In this document: positions 46,661-54,988 of the stretch, piece after piece
How positions within the stretch are numbered: position 1 is the stretch's first letter
Layout of the letters: each line of letters begins with the position of its first letter
Assembly (NCBI RefSeq): GCF_000444995.1
Contig: NC_022041.1
Coordinates: 2,392,001-2,456,000, forward strand
Reading direction: 5' to 3'
Source: Paracoccus aminophilus JCM 7686
GTDB lineage: Bacteria > Pseudomonadota > Alphaproteobacteria > Rhodobacterales > Rhodobacteraceae
Length of the DNA stretch: 64,000 bases
Position numbers and translations under genes: made by a program
The notes under the pieces: model-generated
What the model was told of the DNA's origin: nothing
The model's input: the letters and a program-made list of their open reading frames with translations, nothing else
The model's database searches: none

Positions 46661-47113
46661 TCAGGAATCGAGCTTCTCGACCGCTTTCGCAGGTTTCGCG
46701 ATCTCGATCCGGCGCGGTTTCAGCGCTTCCGGGATCTCGCGGATCAGGTCGATATGCAGCATCCCGTCAACATGGCTCGCGCCATCGACGCGGACGTGAT
46801 CGGCCAGAGTGAACTTGCGCTCAAAGGCTCGGGTGGCGATGCCGCGATGCAGGAAGGTCCGGCCTTCGTCATCGGCAGCCTTGCGCCCGGCGACGATCAC
46901 CGCACCGTCCTTGACCTCGACCGAGAGCTCATCCGCCGAGAAACCGGCGACGGCGATCGAGATGCGATAGGTGCTCTCGCCGGTCTTTTCGATATTGTAG
47001 GGAGGATAGCTGTGCTGGGGCAGATCAGCCGCCAGAGCACGGTCCAGAACATCCGCCATCCGGTCAAACCCCACCGAAGCACGATAAAGCGGGGTCAGGT
47101 CAAAATTTCGCAT
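46661..47113 (-). CDS. small heat-shock protein (Hsp20/IbpA family)
   Basis: 150-residue sHSP, an ATP-independent holdase that keeps unfolding proteins soluble. The N-terminus MRNFDLTPLYRASVGFDRM is typical of IbpA-like proteins. The alpha-crystallin domain runs about residues 36-130 (YPPYNIEKTGESTYRISIAVAG; VIVAGRK; FLHRGIATRAFERKFTLADHV; GMLHIDLIREIPEALKPRRIEI). The C-terminal IxI motif region is RRIEIAK. The 91-base gap upstream holds a sigma-32-like promoter and an RNA hairpin that hides the AAGGA ribosome site, so both transcription and translation look heat-controlled. Confidence 0.93.
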   Translation of the reverse strand: MRNFDLTPLYRASVGFDRMADVLDRALAADLPQHSYPPYNIEKTGESTYRISIAVAGFSADELSVEVKDGAVIVAGRKAADDEGRTFLHRGIATRAFERKFTLADHVRVDGASHVDGMLHIDLIREIPEALKPRRIEIAKPAKAVEKLDS

Positions 47114-47198
47114 TTTCGCATCCTTTTCAAAGCGATACTGAAGTTGCTCCCCGTCATTCGGGCAAGCAGCCTGCCGACGCCACTTGGGGCCGCCGACA
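47114..47198 (-). promoter_or_regulatory. hsp20 5' leader with ROSE-like RNA thermometer hairpin
   Basis: In the mRNA sense, AUCgCUU (complement of 47130-47136) pairs with AAGGAU (complement of 47120-47125) across a UGAA loop, leaving one bulged G. This covers the AAGGA Shine-Dalgarno sequence before the ATG at 47113. The U(U/C)GCU-against-AGGA layout with the odd G is the core of ROSE thermometers found upstream of sHSP genes in alphaproteobacteria. Upstream, an imperfect GC-rich stem (complement of about 47169-47200) gives the extra hairpin usual in these leaders. Confidence 0.65.
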
Positions 47199-47204
47199 GG
47201 ATTC

Positions 47205-47233
47205 AGATGGGATGCGAATTTTCGCCTTTCAAG
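47205..47233 (-). promoter_or_regulatory. sigma-32 (RpoH)-type promoter of hsp20
   Basis: On the minus strand, CTTGAAA (47227-47233) and CCCATCT (47205-47211) are separated by 15 bases, matching the heat-shock consensus CTTGAAA-N(11-16)-CCCATnT at every informative position. The -35 element overlaps the glcF stop codon at 47229. The predicted start of transcription, near 47198, gives an 85-base leader. Confidence 0.75.
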
Positions 47234-48518
47234 GGTGCGCGGCCAATGCGGGCGGTTTCGGCCCGCCGCTCGCCCAATCCAGAAGCTCGACGGTATGGAT
47301 CACCGGCACGTCCATGCCCGAGCCGATCTGCATCATGCAGCCGATATTGCCCGCCGCAATCACCTGCGGCGAGACCGCCTGCAACGTGTCAATCTTGCGC
47401 TCTTTCAACTCGGCCGAAAGCTCGGGTTGCAAGAGATTATAGGTCCCGGCCGAGCCACAGCAGAGATGCGGATTGGCGGGCTCCAGCACGGTAAATCCCG
47501 CCTCAGCCAAAAGCTCTTTCGGCACGCCTCGGATCTGCTGGCCGTGTTGCAGCGAGCAGGCCGAGTGATAGGCCACCCGCAGCCCTTCACCGGGTCGGGT
47601 GATCGCGGGAAGGCCGTGGCTTGCGAAAAACTCGGTCACATCGCGGGCGAGGCCTGCCACCTGACGCGCCTCGGCCTCCATCGGATCGCCGGCAAAGATC
47701 GCGGCATAATCCTTGATCGTCGTGCCGCAACCCGAGGTGTTGATGATGATCGCATCCAGATCTCCAGCCGCCAGAAAGCTGCGGATCGTCTGGCGCGCCG
47801 AGGCCAAGGCGTCCTTCTCGCGGCCCATGTGATGGGTCAGCGCGCCGCAGCAGCCGAAGTCCTGCGGGATCACCACCTCGCAACCCGCCCGCCGCAACAG
47901 CCGGATCGTCGCATCGTTGATGTCGGTATTCAGCGCGCGCTGCGCACAGCCCGGCATCAAGGCGACCCGCGCGCGGCGCGGCCCCTCGGGCGCGAAAACT
48001 TGCCCGTCATCATTGCGGCTGACCGGCGGGATCGCCTTGGGCACCATCTCGAGCATCGCGCGCAGCCGCGCATCAGGCACCAGCCCGGAGAAGGGTTTGG
48101 CAAGTTTCGCGCCCAGAAGCGCCAGCCGGAAGCGTTTGGGATAGGGCAAAAGCCGCGCGAGCAGCCAGCGCAGGGCGCGGTCGCGCCAGGGGCGGCGATA
48201 GGTTTCCTCGACATGGACGCGGGCGTGATCGATCAGATGCATGTAATTCACGCCCGAAGGACAGGTCGTCATGCAAGACAGGCAGCCGAGGCAGCGATCG
48301 AGATGCTTGACCGTCTTTTCATCCGCCGGACGCCCGGCTTCGAGCATGTCCTTGATCAGATAGATCCGCCCCCTCGGGCTGTCGAGCTCATCGCCCAGGA
48401 CCTGGTAGGTCGGGCAGGTCGCTGTGCAGAAGCCGCAATGAACGCAGGTCCGCAGCACCTTGTTCGAGCGCGCGGTGAGCGGGTCCTGCAACTGCTCGGG
48501 CGTGAAATTCGTCTGCAT
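47229..48518 (-). CDS. glcF: glycolate oxidase iron-sulfur subunit GlcF
   Basis: 429-residue GlcF. Two ferredoxin-like clusters are encoded near the N-terminus: CVHCGFCTATCPTY (residues 25-38) and CLGCLSCMTTCPSG near residue 77, each ending in the usual CP. Two CCG (heterodisulfide-reductase-type) domains follow; one shows DFGCCGALTHHMG and the other HLCCGSAGTYNL. GlcF takes electrons from the GlcD/GlcE flavins to the membrane quinone pool during glycolate-to-glyoxylate oxidation. It starts one base after the glcE stop. Its stop codon lies within the hsp20 -35 box. Confidence 0.95.
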   Translation of the reverse strand: MQTNFTPEQLQDPLTARSNKVLRTCVHCGFCTATCPTYQVLGDELDSPRGRIYLIKDMLEAGRPADEKTVKHLDRCLGCLSCMTTCPSGVNYMHLIDHARVHVEETYRRPWRDRALRWLLARLLPYPKRFRLALLGAKLAKPFSGLVPDARLRAMLEMVPKAIPPVSRNDDGQVFAPEGPRRARVALMPGCAQRALNTDINDATIRLLRRAGCEVVIPQDFGCCGALTHHMGREKDALASARQTIRSFLAAGDLDAIIINTSGCGTTIKDYAAIFAGDPMEAEARQVAGLARDVTEFFASHGLPAITRPGEGLRVAYHSACSLQHGQQIRGVPKELLAEAGFTVLEPANPHLCCGSAGTYNLLQPELSAELKERKIDTLQAVSPQVIAAGNIGCMMQIGSGMDVPVIHTVELLDWASGGPKPPALAAHP

Positions 48519-48519
48519 C

Positions 48520-49563
48520 TCAGGCGGTTTCCTTCTGCGCGGACAGAATGCCGCGCGGGTCGAATTTCTGGCGGAGATCGGCGTTCAGCTTGGCGATCAC
48601 CGGATGGGGCGCGGGCAGAACCAGAGGCGTCGCGCCAGTCGCGCGCGCGGCATGGCCGTTGAAGAGCGGCAGACGCGGCACCTCTCCGGCAGGCAGCGAG
48701 ACCCAGAGCAGCCCCCCGCCCCAATCCATCGCCAAAGGCGCGGGAAGGCTTTTCAAAAGAGACGCAACTTCAGAGGGATGGCAGATGATCCTCCAAAGAT
48801 CGCCCTCGGCCTCACGCGGTACCATCTGGGTCCAAAGCGCGCTTTCGACCTCGGAGATCTCGCCAAAAGCCCGCAGCCGCTCGCGCAAGGAGGTCATGCG
48901 CAGATCGACCGATCCTTCGAGCCCCTCGACCCGGATCAGCGCGCCCTGCCCCGGCAACCAGCCCGCCCCGCTGACATCATATGGCCCGGTCAGGGCCGAG
49001 GTCAGCGCCGCGACCGCCGCCTCCGGACCCAGCCCCGGCAGCGCCAAGGTGCGCGAGACCGGCGGGATCGGCGCGGTCTTCAGCGCGACCTCGGTCAGGA
49101 CGCCAAGCGCGCCGCGCGATCCGGCCAGAAGCTTCACCAGATCATAGCCGGTGACGTTCTTCATCACCCGCCCGCCGTTCTTCACGATCTCGCCCGCGCC
49201 GGTCACAAACCGCAGCCCCAGCATCGCATCGCGGCAGGCCCCCGCCTGCACCCGGCGCGGCCCAGAGCTGTTCGTCGCCGCGACCCCACCGATGGTCGAG
49301 CCCGGACGCGCATCGGGTTCAAAGGCGAGCATTTGGCCCTCAGTGGCGAGCACGCGGCGCACCTCTTCAAGCGTCGTGCCCGCGCGCACGACCAAGGTCA
49401 GTGCCTCGGGTTCGTAAAGCGTCAACCCCGACAGTCCGGTCATGTCGATGCGCGCGCCCTCGCCCTCGCCGGGCCAAAGTCGCGTGCCGCCGCCGATGGC
49501 CGACACCGGAGCCGAGGCCGTCCGCAGGATGTGCGCCAGTTCTTCTTCGCTCTCAGGCCGCAT
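48520..49563 (-). CDS. glcE: glycolate oxidase FAD-binding subunit GlcE
   Basis: 347-residue FAD-binding (PCMH-type) protein: SAPVSAIGGGTRLWPGEG near residue 20, GSTIGGVAATNSSGPRRVQAGACRDAMLGLRFV near 90 and VMKNVTGYDLVKLLAGSRGALGVLTEVALK near 140. It lacks the long C-terminal oxidase lobe of GlcD, as usual for GlcE. The start at 49563 is chosen from the GGAAAGGGG ribosome site and homology; it overlaps the glcD end by 11 bases. It forms the glycolate oxidase complex with GlcD and GlcF. Confidence 0.94.
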   Translation of the reverse strand: MRPESEEELAHILRTASAPVSAIGGGTRLWPGEGEGARIDMTGLSGLTLYEPEALTLVVRAGTTLEEVRRVLATEGQMLAFEPDARPGSTIGGVAATNSSGPRRVQAGACRDAMLGLRFVTGAGEIVKNGGRVMKNVTGYDLVKLLAGSRGALGVLTEVALKTAPIPPVSRTLALPGLGPEAAVAALTSALTGPYDVSGAGWLPGQGALIRVEGLEGSVDLRMTSLRERLRAFGEISEVESALWTQMVPREAEGDLWRIICHPSEVASLLKSLPAPLAMDWGGGLLWVSLPAGEVPRLPLFNGHAARATGATPLVLPAPHPVIAKLNADLRQKFDPRGILSAQKETA

Positions 49564-51013
49564 TGCGCTGCCCCTTTCCATGCGCGCCTTCGCGACGCGG
49601 GGCAGAACTCGCCAGCGGAAAGACCTTGGCGGCATTCAACAGCCAGAACGGATCAAAGGCATCCTTGATCCGCATCTGCGCCTCCAGATCCTCGGGCGCG
49701 AATTGCGCGACCATCAGCTCGCGCTTTTCGACACCGACGCCATGTTCGCCGGTCAGGCAGCCGCCGACCTCGACGCAGAGCCGCAGGATATCTGCGCCGA
49801 AAGCCTCACAAAGCTCGAGATCGCCGGGTTTGTTCGCATTATAGAGGATCAGCGGATGCATATTGCCGTCCCCGGCATGGAAGACATTGGCAACGCCAAG
49901 CCCGTATTGGCGCGAGAGCTCGGCAATCCCCGCAAGCACTTTCGGCAGGGTCGAGACCGGGATCGTGCCGTCCAGACACATGTAGTCATTGATCTGACCC
50001 ATCGCGCCAAAGGCCGATTTGCGCCCAAGCCAGATGCGGCGGGATTCGTCCTCGGATTTGCTTTCGCGGAATTCGACGGGATCGAAGCGCTCGGCAATCT
50101 CGCGGATGAGGGCAAGCTGCTCGGCGATCTCGGGCTTGGTGCCTTCGACCTCGATGATCAAAAGCGCCTCGCAATCGGGGTAACCGGCATGGGCAAAGGC
50201 CTCGGTCGCCTGAATGCAGGGGCGGTCCATGAATTCGATGGCGACGGGGATGATGCCCGCGCGGATGATCGCGGCGACGCAGGCCCCGGCGGTCTCGCTG
50301 GCCGAGAAGCCGACCAGAACCGGGCGCGCGCCAACGGGTTTGGGCAGGATGCGCAGGCTCGCCTCGGTCACGATGCCAAGCTGGCCTTCCGAGCCACAGA
50401 CGACGCCCAGAAGATCGAGCCCCGCCGCCTCGCCCATCGGCCCGCCGAGATCAAGGACGGTGCCGTCCATCATCACCATGCGCAGGCCCAAGAGGTTGTT
50501 GGTCGTGACGCCATATTTCAGGCAATGCGCGCCGCCGGAGTTCATGCCGATATTGCCGCCGATCGCGCAGGCAAGTTGGCTTGACGGGTCGGGCGCATAG
50601 AAGAAGCCGTCGCCATCTACCGCGCCAGAGATCGACAGGTTCGTGCGCCCGGCCTGCACGCGGATGTAACGGTCGGGATAATTCGTCTCGAGCACCGCAT
50701 TCATCCGCGAGAGCCCGATCACCACCGCATCCGCCGTCGGCATCGAGCCGCCCGCAAGGCTTGTCCCCGCGCCACGCGGCACGACCGGCACGCGCTCCTC
50801 GTGGCAGATGCGCAGGATGGCCGCGACCTCTTCGGTGGTTGCGGGCAGCACCACCGCCAAAGGCGGGCAGCGATAGGCGGAAAGCGCGTCGCATTCATAG
50901 GCGCGCGTTTCGGCCGGATCGTCGATCACCGCATCGGGCACGGCGGCGCGCAGCCTTGCGGCAATCGCCGCCTTGCGCGCCAGAATGCCCGGATCGGGAA
51001 CTGGCATCTCCAT
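49553..51013 (-). CDS. glcD: glycolate oxidase subunit GlcD
   Basis: 486-residue FAD-linked oxidase. The PCMH FAD domain shows VVLPATTEEVAAILRICHEERVPVVPRGAGTSLAGG and ACAIGGNIGMNSGGAHCLKYGVT. The C-terminal FAD-oxidase domain ends with NVFHAGDGNMHPLILY and GCLTGEHGVGVEKRELM, conserved in D-lactate/glycolate dehydrogenases. The start at 51013 (MEMPVPDPG) has GGGGGAGAG just upstream; the longer frame adds 25 non-conserved residues. It is first in glcDEF. No glcC regulator or malate synthase gene is adjacent. Confidence 0.94.
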   Translation of the reverse strand: MEMPVPDPGILARKAAIAARLRAAVPDAVIDDPAETRAYECDALSAYRCPPLAVVLPATTEEVAAILRICHEERVPVVPRGAGTSLAGGSMPTADAVVIGLSRMNAVLETNYPDRYIRVQAGRTNLSISGAVDGDGFFYAPDPSSQLACAIGGNIGMNSGGAHCLKYGVTTNNLLGLRMVMMDGTVLDLGGPMGEAAGLDLLGVVCGSEGQLGIVTEASLRILPKPVGARPVLVGFSASETAGACVAAIIRAGIIPVAIEFMDRPCIQATEAFAHAGYPDCEALLIIEVEGTKPEIAEQLALIREIAERFDPVEFRESKSEDESRRIWLGRKSAFGAMGQINDYMCLDGTIPVSTLPKVLAGIAELSRQYGLGVANVFHAGDGNMHPLILYNANKPGDLELCEAFGADILRLCVEVGGCLTGEHGVGVEKRELMVAQFAPEDLEAQMRIKDAFDPFWLLNAAKVFPLASSAPRREGAHGKGQRNAA

Positions 51014-51361
51014 CGTCTCTCCCCCCGAAGGCGCGCTTTGGCCGCTTTGCCCCGTCGCCCGCCCCAAAGAGGCGGCTTTGGGCTGCAAAGGCGCATTGCG
51101 CGCTTTCCCATTACCTGCGAACCTGCCTGCACTCTTGGCCGCAAGCCCTTGAAAGCCACAGGTTATGCAAAACGAAGACCCCGAATCGAGCCTGCCGTAC
51201 CCCTTCCTCCCAGAAGGGTCCGGCGGCGTGGGATCGGGACGGGTCGTCCTCCTGCGTAACCGTTCCCCTCAATGGATAGCGGGCGCGGCGGGCGCAGGCA
51301 ACCGCAGCAAAGGGACGAGACGTGGCGCGGCTTTGGGCAAGCCGCAAAGGGAGGGCCAAAG
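51014..51361. other. non-coding divergent promoter region
   Basis: 348 bases between divergent glcD and the DUF599 gene. It must carry both promoters, but I cannot pick out reliable elements. GGGAGG at 51349-51354 is the DUF599 ribosome site. No palindrome long enough to propose an operator, no RNA gene and no credible small gene were seen. Confidence 0.45.
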
Positions 51362-52117
51362 ATGAACAATGCGCTTGATGCGATCATCCGCTCGTTCAGC
51401 TATTGGGATCTGCTTGCCGTGGTCTGGCTGATCGCCAGTTGGGGCTGGATCGGCTGGCGGACCGAGCATCCGCCTGCGGGCAAGCCCTCGGTCTCGGTTC
51501 TGATGAAAGAGCTGCGCCGCGAATGGATGCGCCAATTCGTCCATCGCGAGCCGCGCATTTTCGACGGCAATATCCTGTCCAACCTGCGCGAGAGCACGGC
51601 CTTCTTCGCCTCGGCCTCGATGATTGCGATCGGAGGCGGGCTTGCGCTGATTGGCAATGCCGACCGGCTCTCGCTGCTCGCCCGGCAGTTCGAGATGGAT
51701 TACATCCCGACGATCAAATGGGAGATCAAGATCCTTGTCCCCCTGCTGCTCGTCGTCGATGCGTTTTTGAAATTCGTCTGGTCGAACCGGCTTTTCGGCT
51801 ATTGCGCGATCATCATGGGCTCGGTTCCAAACAGCCCCACGGATCCCCGCGCCATGCCGCGCGCGTTGCAGGCCGCCGAGATCAATATCCGCGCCGCCCG
51901 CAGCTTCAATGCGGGCCTGCGCAATGTCTATTTCGCGCTGGGGGCGCTGGCTTGGTTGGCCGGGCCACTGGCGCTTTTTGTCGCCGTGGCCTTCGTGCTC
52001 TTCATCAGCTGGCGGCGCGAATTCGCCTCGGGCTCACGGCGTGTGCTGCTGGAAGAGGCTGCCACTGAGGCGCGCATGATACCAGGCGAGGCCCAGCATC
52101 AAGAGCCCCGCGGCTGA
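51362..52117 (+). CDS. DUF599 family integral membrane protein
   Basis: 251-residue membrane protein of the DUF599 family, function unknown. Hydrophobic segments lie near residues 15-30 (WDLLAVVWLIASWGWIGW), 75-93 (ASASMIAIGGGLALIGNA), 118-136 (KILVPLLLVVDAFLKFVW) and 195-225. The family-typical motifs are NLRESTAFFASASMIAIGG and FKFVWSNRLFGYCAI-like FVWSNRLFGY. The last 28 codons overlap the 3' end of the convergent MFS gene by 84 bases; this hydrophilic tail is not typical of the family. GGGAGG lies seven bases before the ATG. Confidence 0.75.
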   Translation: MNNALDAIIRSFSYWDLLAVVWLIASWGWIGWRTEHPPAGKPSVSVLMKELRREWMRQFVHREPRIFDGNILSNLRESTAFFASASMIAIGGGLALIGNADRLSLLARQFEMDYIPTIKWEIKILVPLLLVVDAFLKFVWSNRLFGYCAIIMGSVPNSPTDPRAMPRALQAAEINIRAARSFNAGLRNVYFALGALAWLAGPLALFVAVAFVLFISWRREFASGSRRVLLEEAATEARMIPGEAQHQEPRG

Positions 52118-53278
52118 GAGGCCGACGCCGACCAGCCCCGAGGAATGCCAGCCCCAGCCCGCCGTCAGCGCCATGCCCGCAAGCCAGGGGCCAAGCGCAT
52201 TGGCGGCGTTGAAGGCCGCGTGGTTCATCGCGGCGGCCATGCTTTGCGCCGAGCCCGCGACCTCCATCAGCCGGGTCTGAAGCGGCACCACCGTGCCCGA
52301 GCCCAGCCCCATCAGGAAGGATGTGATCAGCATCAGGGGCCAGCTTCCGACCGCGAAAGAGGCCAAGGCCTGCGTGATCGCCATGAAGAGGATCAACCGG
52401 AAAGCCGCGCCGAAGACGCCGATACGCACGGTGAGTTTCCCGGCAAAGATGCTGCCAATCGTGCCACCGACGCCAAAGACGCACAGCGTCAGCGGGATGA
52501 CCCAGCCGGGCGCATCCGTGGTCGCCAAGATCGCCGCCGACAGGTAGGCGTAGACCGCGAACATGCCGCCAAAGCCGATCGCGCCGACCAGCAGCGTGAG
52601 GATGACATCGGGATTGCGCAGAGCTTTGAGCTCTTCGAGCGGGCGCGCATTCGGATCGACGCCGACGCGCGGCGCCAGCTTGAGGATCAAGAGCGCCGTC
52701 ACCAGCGCGATCACGCCCGGCAGCGCAAAGCCCCAGCGCCAGCCAAGGCCTTGGCCAATGGCTCCGGCCAAAGGCACGCCGAGGATATTGGCGACGGTCA
52801 GACCGAGCAGGACCTGCGTGACACCCTTCGCGCGCTGCTCTTTGGGCAAAGCGTCGGCGGCGAAAAGCATGCCCACGCCAAGAAAGCCGCCATGCGGCAG
52901 ACCGGCGAGAAAGCGCATCGCGGCCAGCGTGCCAAAGCCGGGCAGCACGGCAGCGAGCAGGTTCATCACGCCGTAAGCGGCGATCAGCCCGGCCAGATAG
53001 CGCCGCCGCGGCAGGCGCGCGCCAAGGATCGAGGTCAGCGGCGCGCCGACCACCACGCCCAAGGCATAGGCCGAGATGACATGACCGGCCTCGGGCTCGG
53101 TCACGCCAAGATCGGCGGCAAACCACGGCAAGAGGCCCATGGCGGCGAATTCGGAAGTTCCGATGGCAAAAGCACCAAGGGCAAGCGCCAGAACGGCAAG
53201 GCGAGTATTGGGACGCGGCGACAAGGGCGGCACCTCGGGCAGGCAGATTTCAGGAATGGGGTCTGGTTGCGTTAACAT
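52034..53278 (-). CDS. MFS transporter, AraJ/DHA1 drug-efflux type
   Basis: 414-residue MFS protein with 12 hydrophobic segments. Signatures are FAIGTSEFAAMGLLPWFAADLGV in helix 1, VVVGAPLTSILGARLPRRRYL (motif A) and LAGLPHGGFLGVGMLFAADAL, characteristic of the AraJ/YdhP/NepI-like DHA1 exporters of sugars, purine ribosides or drugs. The start MLTQPDPIPEICLP gives a 28-residue cytoplasmic lead. Its 3' end runs 84 bases into the convergent DUF599 gene. It lies 71 bases beyond the last gene of the leucine operon on the same strand, so read-through is possible but no functional link is evident. Confidence 0.88.
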   Translation of the reverse strand: MLTQPDPIPEICLPEVPPLSPRPNTRLAVLALALGAFAIGTSEFAAMGLLPWFAADLGVTEPEAGHVISAYALGVVVGAPLTSILGARLPRRRYLAGLIAAYGVMNLLAAVLPGFGTLAAMRFLAGLPHGGFLGVGMLFAADALPKEQRAKGVTQVLLGLTVANILGVPLAGAIGQGLGWRWGFALPGVIALVTALLILKLAPRVGVDPNARPLEELKALRNPDVILTLLVGAIGFGGMFAVYAYLSAAILATTDAPGWVIPLTLCVFGVGGTIGSIFAGKLTVRIGVFGAAFRLILFMAITQALASFAVGSWPLMLITSFLMGLGSGTVVPLQTRLMEVAGSAQSMAAAMNHAAFNAANALGPWLAGMALTAGWGWHSSGLVGVGLSAAGLLMLGLAWYHARLSGSLFQQHTP

Positions 53279-53349
53279 CCCCAGACCGCGGTGTCAGCAG
53301 CCTTACCTCGCAAATCAAGCATTCCTGTGACGCAAGGCTCGCGCCCGGT

Positions 53350-54132
53350 TCAGCTTTGCCACGGCGGCGGGCGTTTGCCGAAAAAGGCGGCAAGTCCGGC
53401 TTGCGCCTCATCGCCGTCCCAGACCGCGACGAGGTCCTCGACCGTCTGCTCGATCACCGCCGCGTCGATCTGCGCGCCAAGCCGGTGACAGAGCCGCTTG
53501 GCCGCCGCCACGGCAGCGGGGGCGCAGTGCAGATAGCGCTCGACCTCGGTCTCGACCGCCGTGTCGAGGTCGCGGGCTGGCAGAGCTTCGGCCAGCAAGC
53601 CCAGCCGCACCGCCTCGGGCGCGCCAAAAATCTGCCCCGAGAAGAACATCCGTCGCGCCTGCCCCGCGCCGATCCGCGCCAGCACATAGGGCGCGATCGT
53701 CGCGGGAATGAGGCCAAGGCGCACTTCGGTCAGGCCAAAGCGCGCCTCCTCGGCGGCGAACGCAATGTCGCAGACCGAGATCAGACCGAGCCCGCCCCCG
53801 AAAGCATTGCCCTGAACCCGGCCGATCAGCGGCTTGGGGATCTCGTTCAGCGCCTTCAGCATCAGCGCCAGCGCGCGGGCGGCGCTGCGCCGCGTGGCGC
53901 TGTCCGCCGCCATTTGCTCTTGCATCCAGCCAAGATCGCCGCCCGCGCAAAAGCTTGGCCCTTCCGCCGCCAGCACGACGACACGGATCTGCGGATCGGC
54001 GCCCAGCATCTGCGCGGCTTCGGTCAGCTCGGCGATCATCTGGGCCGAAAGCGCATTGTGTTTGGCGGGCCGCGCCAGCTCAAGTCGCGCCAATCCGCGA
54101 TCCTCTCGGGTGATGCGGATCGTCTTAAACAT
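53350..54132 (-). CDS. liuC: enoyl-CoA hydratase/isomerase (probable 3-methylglutaconyl-CoA hydratase)
   Basis: 260-residue crotonase-fold enzyme. Visible features are RLELARPAKHNALSAQM, AEGPSFCAGGDLGWMQ (oxyanion hole) and GNAFGGGLGLISVCDIAFAAEEARFGLTEVRLGLIPATI (second oxyanion loop with a catalytic Glu). As the last gene of a cluster with isovaleryl-CoA dehydrogenase, both MCC subunits and HMG-CoA lyase, its role is almost certainly hydration of 3-methylglutaconyl-CoA to HMG-CoA, though crotonase specificity cannot be read directly. It overlaps the end of the lyase gene by eight bases. Confidence 0.85.
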   Translation of the reverse strand: MFKTIRITREDRGLARLELARPAKHNALSAQMIAELTEAAQMLGADPQIRVVVLAAEGPSFCAGGDLGWMQEQMAADSATRRSAARALALMLKALNEIPKPLIGRVQGNAFGGGLGLISVCDIAFAAEEARFGLTEVRLGLIPATIAPYVLARIGAGQARRMFFSGQIFGAPEAVRLGLLAEALPARDLDTAVETEVERYLHCAPAAVAAAKRLCHRLGAQIDAAVIEQTVEDLVAVWDGDEAQAGLAAFFGKRPPPWQS

Positions 54133-54988
54133 GCCCGTCCCCTCTCAGCGCACGGGCCAAGCTCGCGGCGCGGTCGATGATCGCGAGGTCGAGCCCGGTC
54201 GCATAGCCAGACGCCGCGAGATGGGCCGCGACCCGCTCGGTCGCGACATTGCCCTTGGCGCCCGGCGCGTAAGGACAGCCGCCCAGCCCGCCGACCGCCG
54301 CGTCAAAGACCCGCAGCCCGCGGGCCAGCGCCACGTCGATATTGGCAAGCGCATGGCCAAGCGTGTCGTGGAAATGCCCGGCGAGCCGTTCCGGCGGCAG
54401 CTCATCCAACACCCGCGCCAGCATCCGATCCACGCTTTCGGCCCGGCCATGGCCCAAGGTCTCGCCCAGACTGATCTCATAGCAGCCGAGATCGCGCAAA
54501 GCCGCGGCGACCCGCGCGACCTGATCGGGCGGCGTCGGGCCGTCGAAGGGGCAATCGGTCACGACCGAGACATAGCCGCGCAGAGGCACGCCGTCACGGC
54601 GCGCCGCCTCGGCCACCGGCGCCATTCGCGCCAAGCTTTCCGCGATCGAGGCATTGAGATTGGCGCGCGAAAACCCTTCCGAAGCGCTGGCAAAGATCGC
54701 GATTTCCGAGGCGCGGGCGGCGCGCGCCCGGGCATAGCCGGTCATATTCGGGGTGAGCGCGGCATAGCTCACCCCCTCGTGGCGCGAGATCCCGGCCATG
54801 ACCGTCTCGGCATCGGCCAGCTGCGGCACCCATTTCGGGCTGACGAAACTGGTAACCTCGATGCGCCGAAACCCCGCCGTCGAAAGCAGATCGACCAGAG
54901 CGATCTTGTCCGCCGCCGGGATCAGCCGCTTTTCGTTTTGCAGCCCGTCGCGGGGGCCGACTTCGAAGATTTCCGCGCGCTCAACCAT
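54125..54988 (-). CDS. hmgL: hydroxymethylglutaryl-CoA lyase
   Basis: 287-residue TIM-barrel lyase that splits HMG-CoA into acetoacetate and acetyl-CoA, the final step of leucine breakdown. The N-terminus EIFEVGPRDGLQNEKRL has the catalytic Arg/Asp, and VGGLGGCPYAPGAKGNVATE near residue 240 has the active-site Cys. GHFHDTLGHALANI supplies metal-binding histidines. The start at 54988 is preceded by AGAAGGAGG; a longer start adds only six Arg-rich residues. It overlaps mccA by eight bases and the hydratase by eight. Confidence 0.93.
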   Translation of the reverse strand: MVERAEIFEVGPRDGLQNEKRLIPAADKIALVDLLSTAGFRRIEVTSFVSPKWVPQLADAETVMAGISRHEGVSYAALTPNMTGYARARAARASEIAIFASASEGFSRANLNASIAESLARMAPVAEAARRDGVPLRGYVSVVTDCPFDGPTPPDQVARVAAALRDLGCYEISLGETLGHGRAESVDRMLARVLDELPPERLAGHFHDTLGHALANIDVALARGLRVFDAAVGGLGGCPYAPGAKGNVATERVAAHLAASGYATGLDLAIIDRAASLARALRGDGHV

